This document shows, piece after piece, positions 57,482 to 64,000 of a stretch of 64,000 nucleotides of DNA. Source of the stretch: Bradyrhizobium macuxiense (GTDB lineage: Bacteria; Pseudomonadota; Alphaproteobacteria; Rhizobiales; Xanthobacteraceae); contig NZ_VITY01000006.1 of assembly GCF_007993935.1 (NCBI RefSeq), positions 389,627 through 453,626 of the forward strand, read 5' to 3'. The notes beneath the pieces are model-generated. The model searched no databases. It worked only from the letters and a program-made list of their open reading frames with translations, and was not told the origin of the DNA. A program made the translations under genes and the position numbers. The first letter of the stretch is position 1; every line of letters begins with the position of its first letter.

Positions 57482-58390
57482 ATGGGCCAAGTCCTCGGAC
57501 ACTCGGTCGACAAGTACGTCACCGGGAAAATGTTGCAGACATCGGGCGAACGCTGCTGGTCGAACCTGCTAGTCGAACGCTGGACCCACGAGGCCGGCGA
57601 GCTGCCTCCCCTGACGCCTCGCGATACTGAGGTTGCTGTCCTGTTGAACGGACATAGCTTGGTTGATCGCATCGGCAGCGGGATGCGTCAGGTGACGCAT
57701 GGTCAGCCGGGAACCGTCTGGCTCTGCCCTTCCGGTATCACGGAAGAATTCATCAACGTCGCCGAGCCGCTTCAGAACGTTCTGCACATCTTCCTCCCCG
57801 GTCGATCTTTCGAGGAGACGTTGCTGCGCGACCTCGATATTGATCCCAAGTGGGTGGAGCTGCGTTACGAAGCCATCGCGCAAGACACGTTCATCAATCA
57901 GATCGCGGGCCAGATTCTGCAAGAGCTAAATCACGAAAGCTCGTCCGGACGTCTTCTCATGGAGACGCTCGGAGTCGCTCTCTCTGCGTATCTCGTACAC
58001 AAATACTCAGCCGCCGAGATTCGCCAGCCGCCGGCGCGAAACACGGACAAGCCCCTGGATACGCGTCGGCTGGCGCGCGTGGTGGAATTTATCCGCAGCA
58101 ACCTCGATGCTGAACTCACCGTCACGCAAATGGCGTCGGTCGCCTGCATGAGTGCGGCCCACTTCGCACGCAGTTTCCGGCTCGCCACCGGATCCCCGCC
58201 GCACGAGTTTGTCAGCCTTCAACGCCTTGCCCTCGCAAAAATGCGCCTGCTCAGCGAAGGCAGTCAGATTTCCGAGATCGCCTTGGCCGCCGGCTTCTCG
58301 TCGCAAGCGAACTTTACCAGAGCCTTCCGCAAGGCGCTGGGTGTTACGCCAGCGCAATTTCGAGCCCAGAAGGCACGTCCAGCCCCTTAG
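57482..58390 (+). CDS. AraC family transcriptional regulator
   Basis: This 302-residue protein has an N-terminal cupin-like sensor domain (about 20-190) and two C-terminal helix-turn-helices: LTVTQMASVACMSAAHFARS near 219-238, and the second with ISEIALAAGFSSQANFTRAF. It is divergent from the molybdoenzyme operon across a 221-bp gap and is the likely activator. The ATG follows GGAGGGCGTA. A consensus sigma-54 promoter lies upstream, an unusual feature for an AraC gene. Confidence 0.92.
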   Translation: MGQVLGHSVDKYVTGKMLQTSGERCWSNLLVERWTHEAGELPPLTPRDTEVAVLLNGHSLVDRIGSGMRQVTHGQPGTVWLCPSGITEEFINVAEPLQNVLHIFLPGRSFEETLLRDLDIDPKWVELRYEAIAQDTFINQIAGQILQELNHESSSGRLLMETLGVALSAYLVHKYSAAEIRQPPARNTDKPLDTRRLARVVEFIRSNLDAELTVTQMASVACMSAAHFARSFRLATGSPPHEFVSLQRLALAKMRLLSEGSQISEIALAAGFSSQANFTRAFRKALGVTPAQFRAQKARPAP

Positions 58391-58533
58391 ATTTTCGGCG
58401 ACGCGAGCGTCCCTGTCTAAATTGTAAGGTTGCAAAGTTCTGAAGGCGATAGGCGCTCAACCCGGCTCGGGCGCTACCATCCGGTGCACGACATCGCAGG
58501 AAACCGTAGCCTGGCGTAAAAAATCGTAGCCCA

Positions 58534-58610
58534 TGGTAGCGGGGGAGGGACTCGAACCCCCGACCCCAGGATTATGATTCCCGTGCTCTAACCAGCTGAG
58601 CTACCCCGCC
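58534..58610 (-). tRNA. tRNA-Met (CAU anticodon), elongator-like
   Basis: The minus strand reads GGCGGGG at the acceptor 5' end and closes with the matching strand, A73 and an encoded CCA. The anticodon stem CGGGA/TCCTG encloses loop ATCATAA, giving CAU. The T-loop GGTTCGAGTCC is intact. The total is 77 nt. A CAU tRNA could also be the lysidine-modified tRNA-Ile2, but the overall shape fits elongator Met. Confidence 0.88.
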
Positions 58611-58726
58611 ACGGACTCGCGATCGGCGGCATAGAAGCCGCTGCTGCGAACGCGCGGGATATAAAGAGTGGCACACGCACCTGTCAAGCAAAGGCGGACG
58701 GAGCCGCAAACTATTGCAGCCAGAGG

Positions 58727-59107
58727 CTATTTCGGCCTGATTGATTGGTCGCCGCCGGGGCTGCCGGGCGGCGGAATCACCGGCGTGTTGCCGCCTTGCG
58801 GGGTCGGCGCACGCATTTCGGGGTCGACACCGGCCGGCGGACACAGCACCCCGTCGGATTTGGCGAGCTTGTCGGCCAGCGGCTGGGCGGCCTGCCCGGT
58901 GGTGGTTCCCTCCGGCGCCGCAACGCCCGGATGCGAAGGCTGCTGCGGCGCGCAATTCGCGGCGGCGCGCTGTGGCGCCGGCGGCGCGGTCTGTGCCGGC
59001 GGCGTGGCGGGCGTCGGCGGCGCCTGCGCCTCGGCAACAATGGGTGCCAGCATCAGCACACAGGACAATGCGAGCGTGCGATGGGCGCGTGTTCGATTGA
59101 TCCTCAT
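58727..59107 (-). CDS. Small secreted proline/alanine-rich hypothetical protein
   Basis: This 126-residue protein has a signal peptide (LALSCVLMLAPIVAEAQA, cleavage near residue 28), then a Pro/Ala/Gln-rich stretch of about 25 residues and a second low-complexity half. Two cysteines remain in the mature part. It has no recognised domain. The opposite strand has a long open frame here, but composition and the signal peptide support the minus strand. It is probably periplasmic or exported; function unknown. Confidence 0.6.
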   Translation of the reverse strand: MRINRTRAHRTLALSCVLMLAPIVAEAQAPPTPATPPAQTAPPAPQRAAANCAPQQPSHPGVAAPEGTTTGQAAQPLADKLAKSDGVLCPPAGVDPEMRAPTPQGGNTPVIPPPGSPGGDQSIRPK

Positions 59108-59161
59108 GACAAGAAAACCGGGACGACGCGCCGATGTTCCCGGTCAAAATCACATCAAGCC

Positions 59162-59800
59162 TCACGATTTGCGGAAGCGGATCAGCGAGAAATGCCCCAT
59201 CGGCGGCATCGGCCGGCGTTCCGCGAGACTGACGCCGCCATGCTTCGCCGCCCAATTGGTCAGCCGCTCCCATGGAAATTCCGGACGCCAGCCGAGCCGC
59301 CGCGCCAGCGGCGCGAAGGCGAGCTCGAAGATGCGGCGCGGGCCGCTCTCGGCGCCGATGTGATTGACCAGGATCAGCTCGCCGCCCGGCTTCAGCACGC
59401 GGATGAAATCGTCGAGCGTCGCCTCGGGATCGGGCACCGCGGTGATGACGTATTGCGCGACCACCGCATCGAAGAACGAATCCGGGAATGCGAGGTGCTT
59501 GGCGTCCATCACCGCGAGCGTCTCGACATTGCTGAGGCCCAGCGCGCGCACGCGCTTCAGCGCCCGCCGCAGCATCGGCTCGGAAATATCGACGCCGCAG
59601 AGTTTTGTGGTGCGCGCATAGTCCGACAGCGACAGTCCGGTGCCGACACCGACATCGAGCACGCGCCCGCCGATCCGGTCGGCTTCCGCGATGGTCGACT
59701 GACGGCCCTGATCGAACACCTTGCCGAACACCAGATCGTAGATCGGCGCCCAGCGGCCATACGCCTTTTCGACCCCGTCGCGGTCGATGTCCCCAGCCAT
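59162..59800 (-). CDS. pmtA: Phosphatidylethanolamine N-methyltransferase, PmtA-type (class I SAM methyltransferase)
   Basis: This 212-residue SAM-dependent methyltransferase has motif I LDVGVGTG at 48-55 after the N-terminal block KAYGRWAPIYDLVFGKVFD, which is characteristic of the Rhodobacter-type PmtA that converts phosphatidylethanolamine to phosphatidylcholine in rhizobia. The later block VLKPGGELILVNHIG is the family motif. A generic class I methyltransferase is the alternative if the lipid role is wrong. It lies 75 bp downstream of mnmA. Confidence 0.82.
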   Translation of the reverse strand: MAGDIDRDGVEKAYGRWAPIYDLVFGKVFDQGRQSTIAEADRIGGRVLDVGVGTGLSLSDYARTTKLCGVDISEPMLRRALKRVRALGLSNVETLAVMDAKHLAFPDSFFDAVVAQYVITAVPDPEATLDDFIRVLKPGGELILVNHIGAESGPRRIFELAFAPLARRLGWRPEFPWERLTNWAAKHGGVSLAERRPMPPMGHFSLIRFRKS

Positions 59801-59829
59801 TCCCCTGCCCCGAATTCAGCTTTGTTTGT

Positions 59830-59874
59830 GCATGATCGCTTCGGAAAACCGGTTCCCACTTTTCCGGATCATGC
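59830..59874. repeat. Rhizobial intergenic palindrome
   Basis: GCATGATC opens and GATCATGC closes a 45-bp element with an inner inverted pair, TTCGGAAAACCGG and CCACTTTTCCGG. I recognise this as a dispersed intergenic palindrome common in Bradyrhizobium and relatives. It lies between pmtA and mnmA and could act as an mRNA 3' hairpin. Confidence 0.7.
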
Positions 59875-59875
59875 G

Positions 59876-61093
59876 CTATCCGCGAACTGCTTCCGCGAGC
59901 GGCGCGACTGTATCGCGCATCACGCCTCGCGCCGCGCGGCTTGCGCTCGCACTTCTGATGAACCCGCCGCCGAGCACACGCGCCTGCCCGGACGGCGCAT
60001 CGTAGAACACGCAGGCCTGGCCGGGCGAGACGCCCTCCTCGCCGGCGACGAGCTCGACCTCATAGCCGCCATCGACCGCGCGCAGCCATGCCGGCTGCGG
60101 CGCGCGCGTCGACCGCACGCGGACATAGATCTCGATACCCTCGCCGATCACGCGATCCAGCGCACCATCGCCGATCCAGTTGACGTCGCGCAGCGCGATG
60201 CGATCCATCCGCAGCGCCTCGCGCGGCCCGACCACGACCCGGCGGGTCGCCGCATCGAGCTTGACCACATAGAGCGGGTGGCCTGAGGCGATGCCGAGAC
60301 CCTTGCGCTGGCCGACGGTGAAATGAACGATGCCCTGGTGCTGACCGATGACATTGCCGGCGAGATCGACGATATCGCCCGGCGCGATCGCATTCGGCTT
60401 CAGCCGTCCGATGATGTCGGTGTAGCGGCCGGTCGGCACGAAGCAGATGTCCTGGCTGTCCTGCTTGTCGGCGACCTCGAGATCGAAGCGCCGCGCCAGC
60501 TCGCGGGTCTGCGGCTTGGTCATGTCGCCGAGCGGGAAGCGCAGGAAGTCGAGCTGCTCGCGGGTGGTGGCGAACAGGAAATAGCTCTGGTCGCGATCGG
60601 CATCCGCTGCGCAAACCAGCGAGCGCGATCCGTCGGCAAGCCGGCGCGAGGCGACATAGTGTCCGGTGGCCAGCGCCTGTGCGCCGAGCTCGCGCGCAGT
60701 CGCGAGCAGATCGCGGAACTTGACCGAACGGTTGCACTCGATGCACGGCACCGGCGTTTCGCCGAGCGCGTAGCTGTCGGCGAAATTGTCGATCACCGAT
60801 TGCTTGAAGCGGCTTTCGTAATCGAGCACGTAATGCGGGATGCCGATCCGCTCGGCGACATTGCGCGCGTCGTGGATGTCGCGGCCGGCGCAGCAGGCGC
60901 CCTTGCGATGGGTCGCAGCGCCATGGTCATAGAGCTGCAGCGTGATCCCGACCACGTCATAGCCCTGCGACTTCAACAGCGCAGCCGTCACCGACGAGTC
61001 GACGCCGCCGGACATGGCAACGACGATCCGTGTGTCTTCAGGGCGGCCTTCAAGATCCAGACTGTTGAGCATCTCTAAGCGGTCATTGGTCAC
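59876..61093 (-). CDS. mnmA: tRNA-specific 2-thiouridylase MnmA
   Basis: This 405-residue enzyme makes 2-thiouridine at the wobble base of tRNA Lys, Glu and Gln. The ATP pyrophosphatase P-loop SGGVDS is at 28-33. The catalytic cysteine is C120 in IECNRSVKF, with the partner cysteine in DSQDICF near 200. The C-terminal beta-barrel extends to the end. The ~15-residue N-terminal extension and the overall length fit alphaproteobacterial MnmA. A frame-matched Met at residue 8 is possible as start. Confidence 0.95.
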   Translation of the reverse strand: MTNDRLEMLNSLDLEGRPEDTRIVVAMSGGVDSSVTAALLKSQGYDVVGITLQLYDHGAATHRKGACCAGRDIHDARNVAERIGIPHYVLDYESRFKQSVIDNFADSYALGETPVPCIECNRSVKFRDLLATARELGAQALATGHYVASRRLADGSRSLVCAADADRDQSYFLFATTREQLDFLRFPLGDMTKPQTRELARRFDLEVADKQDSQDICFVPTGRYTDIIGRLKPNAIAPGDIVDLAGNVIGQHQGIVHFTVGQRKGLGIASGHPLYVVKLDAATRRVVVGPREALRMDRIALRDVNWIGDGALDRVIGEGIEIYVRVRSTRAPQPAWLRAVDGGYEVELVAGEEGVSPGQACVFYDAPSGQARVLGGGFIRSASASRAARGVMRDTVAPLAEAVRG

Positions 61094-61430
61094 TGTCGCG
61101 GCGAGCCTATGCGCTCCGCGACGAAATTGGAAAAAGCCTTTGTCCAGAAAGCCTTAGAACGCGTCCAGGGCCGGTCGGTCGGTTCGGGACGCGTCGGAGG
61201 CCACCTTTAATATAGGCCGTATTCCGGCGAGGCAATCCAGCGCAAGTGATGCCTTGCCGCGCGCGGACGGCAAATCTTGCCGCCGGGCAAAAACGGGGCC
61301 TGCCGGGAACCGGTTCCAGGCCGCCGTCGCCACTCATAACCAACTGAAATAACTCAATATTTATTGCACCCGCCCGTTGGCCCGCTCCTTGCTGACAAAA
61401 CGCCGGAAGTCTCATTTGCGAGGTTTGGCA
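61094..61430. other. Divergent region between mnmA and fliK
   Basis: These 337 bp hold the fliK sigma-54 promoter at 61377-61394. The middle is GC-rich with short inverted repeats (for example GGCAA-atc-TTGCC near 61269), and an AT-rich patch at about 61342-61365 precedes the promoter. I see no gene. Confidence 0.55.
61377..61394 (+). promoter_or_regulatory. Sigma-54 promoter of fliK-flgD
   Basis: TTGGCCCGCTCCTTGCTG contains TGGCCCG-n4-TTGCT, one base from the -24/-12 consensus, with GG and GC at correct spacing. Transcription would start near 61404, about 27 bp before the GTG at 61431. Sigma-54 control of late flagellar genes is known in alphaproteobacteria. It rules out the earlier in-frame start at 61377. 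Confidence 0.7.
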
Positions 61431-63023
61431 GTGGTCAGCGTCACGTCGGAAGCATTGGCAGGCCGGTCTTTTCAGGGCGCGACGCGGTCGTCGCGGCCCG
61501 ATCCCGCCGCGCAGGCAGGGAACGACGGTTTTGCCGCGCTGGTCGACAGCAACACTGCGTCCGCAAGCGACAACAGCCGTTACGACTCCCAACCGGCGCC
61601 CGCGCGGCGGTCCGATGATTCGTCTTCGACGACCGACGCACGTTCCCGCGACAACAGCACTGCGCCGGACCGGACGTCGCGAGACCCCGGCAGTTCGCGC
61701 GACGACACCAAGGTCGATAACGACAGCGATAGCGACGCGCCGCGCAAGACCAAGTCGAAATCGAAATCGGACGACTCGAAGTCGAGCACCGATACGCAAT
61801 CCACCGGCGACAAGGCCACGACGCAAGCGGCGCCGCAGGCGGATCCATCCACCACGGCAACGGCCAACGCCGTGGTTGCCGTTCCCGTTGCCGCTGCAAC
61901 GGCGACCGACCCGGCCGCGACGGCGACCGCGCCTTCCGGTCAGTCCGCCGCGCCTCTCGCGATCGCGGCTGCGGCCATCGCAGCAAGCTCGGCGATCGCC
62001 GGTACCGGTGCCGCCGCCGGCACCGGAGCGCCAGCCGGCGCCGACACCGCAACCGCGGCGACCACCGCCGCGAATGCCGACAAGGTCGCCAAGGCGGCCG
62101 GCGTCAAGAGTGAGGGACAGGTCGCCGCCACCGATACGGCAACGGCTGCGGGCGCTGCGACCGCGACCGGCGATGCGACACTCGCCGCCACCGTCGCCGC
62201 GGGAACGCCTGCGACCAAGACGACACCGCAAGCCAAGGTGCAGCTGACCCAGAAGGATGCGGTTGCGACGGCACCTGCCAGCCAGGACGGCACAGCCCAG
62301 GGCAGCAACAACACCGCACAGGCAGCTCCGACCAACATCGTTCCCGCCGTTGCGCAGCCGGCTGCGGTTGCCGGCAAGGCGAAGGCCGACGCAGACGGCG
62401 CAGCGGATGCAATCAAGGCCGATGCGAGCGGCGACGGCAAGGCCGCGCCGACGGCCGGCGGCCAGGCCACTGCGCAGACCCAGGTCACGACGCCCGATCC
62501 CAGCGCGCAGGCGGCGAATGCACTCCAGCCACAACTCGCCACCCAGACGACGCCGTCGGCGACCGCGCAATTGACCGTGACCAACGCCGCGCAAAGCGCC
62601 GCCGTGCCGCTCAGCGGGCTTGCGATGCAGATCGCCGCCTCCGCCAAGAGCGGCAAGAGCCGCTTCGAAATCCGGCTCGACCCGGCCGAGCTCGGCCGCA
62701 TCGATGTCCGCATCGATGTCGATCGCAATGGCCAGGTGACCTCGCATCTCACCGTCGAACGCCCGGAAACGCTGTCGATGCTGCGCCAGGACGCCAACCA
62801 GCTGCAGCGCGCGCTCGACAATGCCGGCCTGTCGACCGGCAATGGCGGATTGCAGTTCAGCCTGCGCGACCAGTCGCAGTCGGGGCAGAACAACAACGGC
62901 CAGCCCAATCCGAACGCCCATCGTTTGATCGTCGCCGAAGAGGACAGCGTTCCCGCCGCCGCGGCAGGGCGCTCCTACGGCCGCGCAAGCAGCGCCCTCG
63001 GCGGCGTCGATATCAGAGTGTAA
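61431..63023 (+). CDS. fliK: Flagellar hook-length control protein FliK
   Basis: This ~530-residue protein has a low-complexity N-terminal and middle part rich in Ala, Thr, Asp and Ser, and a C-terminal Flg_hook domain of about 90 residues (FEIRLDPAELGRIDVRIDV, then LRQDANQLQRALDNAGL). It acts as a molecular ruler and switch for hook length. The GTG at 61431 is chosen because GAGG is 7 nt upstream and the sigma-54 promoter ends before it. The next gene is flgD, 10 bp downstream. Confidence 0.9.
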   Translation: MVSVTSEALAGRSFQGATRSSRPDPAAQAGNDGFAALVDSNTASASDNSRYDSQPAPARRSDDSSSTTDARSRDNSTAPDRTSRDPGSSRDDTKVDNDSDSDAPRKTKSKSKSDDSKSSTDTQSTGDKATTQAAPQADPSTTATANAVVAVPVAAATATDPAATATAPSGQSAAPLAIAAAAIAASSAIAGTGAAAGTGAPAGADTATAATTAANADKVAKAAGVKSEGQVAATDTATAAGAATATGDATLAATVAAGTPATKTTPQAKVQLTQKDAVATAPASQDGTAQGSNNTAQAAPTNIVPAVAQPAAVAGKAKADADGAADAIKADASGDGKAAPTAGGQATAQTQVTTPDPSAQAANALQPQLATQTTPSATAQLTVTNAAQSAAVPLSGLAMQIAASAKSGKSRFEIRLDPAELGRIDVRIDVDRNGQVTSHLTVERPETLSMLRQDANQLQRALDNAGLSTGNGGLQFSLRDQSQSGQNNNGQPNPNAHRLIVAEEDSVPAAAAGRSYGRASSALGGVDIRV

Positions 63024-63033
63024 GGAGTTCACC

Positions 63034-63756
63034 ATGGCAGTCGATGCAACCATGCCAACGCCCGTCGTCTCGGCACCGGGCACCAGCAACGGAACGAGCT
63101 CCGGCAGCAGCAGCACGGGCAGCGGCCTGACGACCTCGTCGCAGGGCATCGCCGACAATTTCCAGACCTTCCTGACGCTGCTGACGACGCAGTTGCAGAA
63201 CCAGAACCCGCTCGATCCGCTCGATACCAACCAGTTCACCCAGCAGCTCGTGCAATTCGCCGGTGTCGAACAGCAGCTGAAGTCCAACGATCAGCTCAAG
63301 CAGCTGATCGCAATCGAGAAGAGCGCACAGTCGACCCAGGCGCTGGTCTATGTCGGCAACACGGTCGCGGTCGACGGCAGCAAGACCCAGCTCGACAAAT
63401 CCGCGACGTGGAATCTGGTGTCTCCGCAAGCCACCAGCGCCACCATCACGATCACGAGCTCGACCGGCCAGACCGCCTACTCCGGCAATTTCAATCTGAA
63501 GCAGGGCAATGCCAGCTTCGTCTGGGACGGCAAGGGCAACGACGGCACGCAATGGCCCGCCGGCTCCTACACGCTGACCGCGACCGGCAAGGATTCCAAG
63601 GGCAATGACCTTGCGATCTCGACCGAGATCCAGGGCATGGTCGACTCCGTCGACCTGACCGCCTCCCCGCCGCTGCTCTCGATCGGCGGCCAGACCTACA
63701 CCACCGACAAGATCAAGCGCGTGGTGCGCGGCGCGACCGGCGGCAGCAGCAGTTAA
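63034..63756 (+). CDS. flgD: Flagellar hook assembly protein FlgD
   Basis: This 240-residue hook-cap protein has the conserved N-terminal FQTFLTLLTTQLQNQNPLDP and FTQQLVQFAGVEQQ (residues ~45-85). A FlgD Ig-like and Tudor-like C-terminal part follows (FVWDGKGNDGTQWPAGSYTL). It follows fliK with TAAGGAGTTCACC before its ATG. It is transported by the flagellar export apparatus and needed for hook assembly. Confidence 0.95.
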   Translation: MAVDATMPTPVVSAPGTSNGTSSGSSSTGSGLTTSSQGIADNFQTFLTLLTTQLQNQNPLDPLDTNQFTQQLVQFAGVEQQLKSNDQLKQLIAIEKSAQSTQALVYVGNTVAVDGSKTQLDKSATWNLVSPQATSATITITSSTGQTAYSGNFNLKQGNASFVWDGKGNDGTQWPAGSYTLTATGKDSKGNDLAISTEIQGMVDSVDLTASPPLLSIGGQTYTTDKIKRVVRGATGGSSS

Positions 63757-63832
63757 GCGACGCTCCCGGCCGGCCCGATCGCACGCCTTCCCCACGCGGA
63801 TAGCCAAGCACTCGGTGTCATCACTCCGTAGG

Positions 63833-63899
63833 CGGGTGATCCAGTATTCCGGAGACGGTTGTGCTTGAGACGAGAGGCCGCGGCGTACTGGATCGCCCG
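63833..63899. repeat. Inverted repeat downstream of flgD
   Basis: CGGGTGATCCAGTA (63833-63846) and TACTGGATCGCCCG (63886-63899) form a 14-bp stem, one G-U pair included, with a 39-nt loop. The right arm, GTACTGGATCGCCCGGTC, resembles the start of a dispersed Bradyrhizobium intergenic repeat. It stops at about 63903 where the flanking sequence changes. No U-tract is present. Confidence 0.5.
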
Positions 63900-63904
63900 G
63901 TCAT

Positions 63905-64000
63905 GTGTTTAGACCGGACAGATCACGGACAGGTGTTCGGGGACATAGCTGACACATCACAATTGGCTGGATTGGTCGATTCGGGAGGCCGTCCATGCCG
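63905..64000 (+). mobile_element. Possible left end of an IS element and start of its transposase gene
   Basis: Sequence after 63904 departs from the repeat. TGTTCGGGGACATAGCTGACAC resembles terminal sequences of IS481-type elements in alphaproteobacteria, by memory only. An ATG at 63995 with GGGAGG 6 nt upstream begins a frame of only two codons (Met-Pro) before the window ends. The identity of the gene cannot be confirmed. Confidence 0.3.

Noticed and set aside
58745..60286. 513-codon plus-strand frame across pmtA and mnmA
   Set aside because: Antisense to two well-supported genes and the rhizobial palindrome.
61107..63287. 726-codon minus-strand open frame opposite fliK
   Set aside because: It is an antisense shadow of the low-complexity fliK gene; fliK has a sigma-54 promoter, a ribosome site and the Flg_hook domain.

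Overview
The window is a high-GC alphaproteobacterial chromosome segment. I infer Bradyrhizobium or a close relative. The reasons are the codon bias, the many sugar and heterocycle ABC importers, a rhizobial PmtA-type methyltransferase, a widespread rhizobial intergenic palindrome at 59830-59874, and fliK-flgD next to mnmA. This is inference from family resemblance; no database search was run.

Layout. (1) 1-13445, plus strand: a partial AraC regulator, then hydantoinase/oxoprolinase A and B subunits, a TorT-like binding protein with a two-domain ABC ATPase and two permeases, and a three-subunit molybdenum hydroxylase (FAD, 2Fe-2S and Mo subunits). This looks like one import, oxidise and ring-open catabolic operon. 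(2) 13494-24033: an SDR dehydrogenase and a ROK repressor on the minus strand, divergent from a sugar-uptake locus. That locus has two separate ABC importers around an OprB-type porin, with a candidate ROK operator over the promoter. (3) 24069-35513, minus strand: a compact cluster with a large secreted protein, an HlyB-like ABC exporter with a degenerate C39 domain, an HlyD-like adaptor, two TPR-sulfotransferases, and an APS-kinase-like/nucleotidyltransferase fusion. I read it as a candidate sulfation-coupled type I secretion system, analogous to but different from Xanthomonas RaxX/RaxST/RaxAB. It is the most interesting item here. (4) 36056-49769, minus strand: an STN-TonB_C protein, an ECF sigma factor, a FecR and a 3773-residue filamentous haemagglutinin-like adhesin, with no TpsB transporter in view. 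(5) 49770-52355: decayed DNA with LysR and AraC remnants, an orphan hypothetical gene and an alpha/beta hydrolase. A third remnant, of an SDR, lies at 35851-36039. (6) 52356-58390: a molybdoenzyme, 7Fe-type ferredoxin, ferredoxin reductase and MoaA operon, divergent from an AraC regulator that has a consensus sigma-54 promoter. (7) 58534-64000: tRNA-Met(CAU), a small secreted protein, pmtA, mnmA, then fliK-flgD behind a near-consensus sigma-54 promoter. The window ends in an interrupted repeat and what may be the left end of an insertion sequence.

Most operons show tight 4-11 nt overlaps. Both importers that have a two-domain ATPase carry a strong GC hairpin directly after the binding-protein gene, probably to raise its expression over the ATPase.
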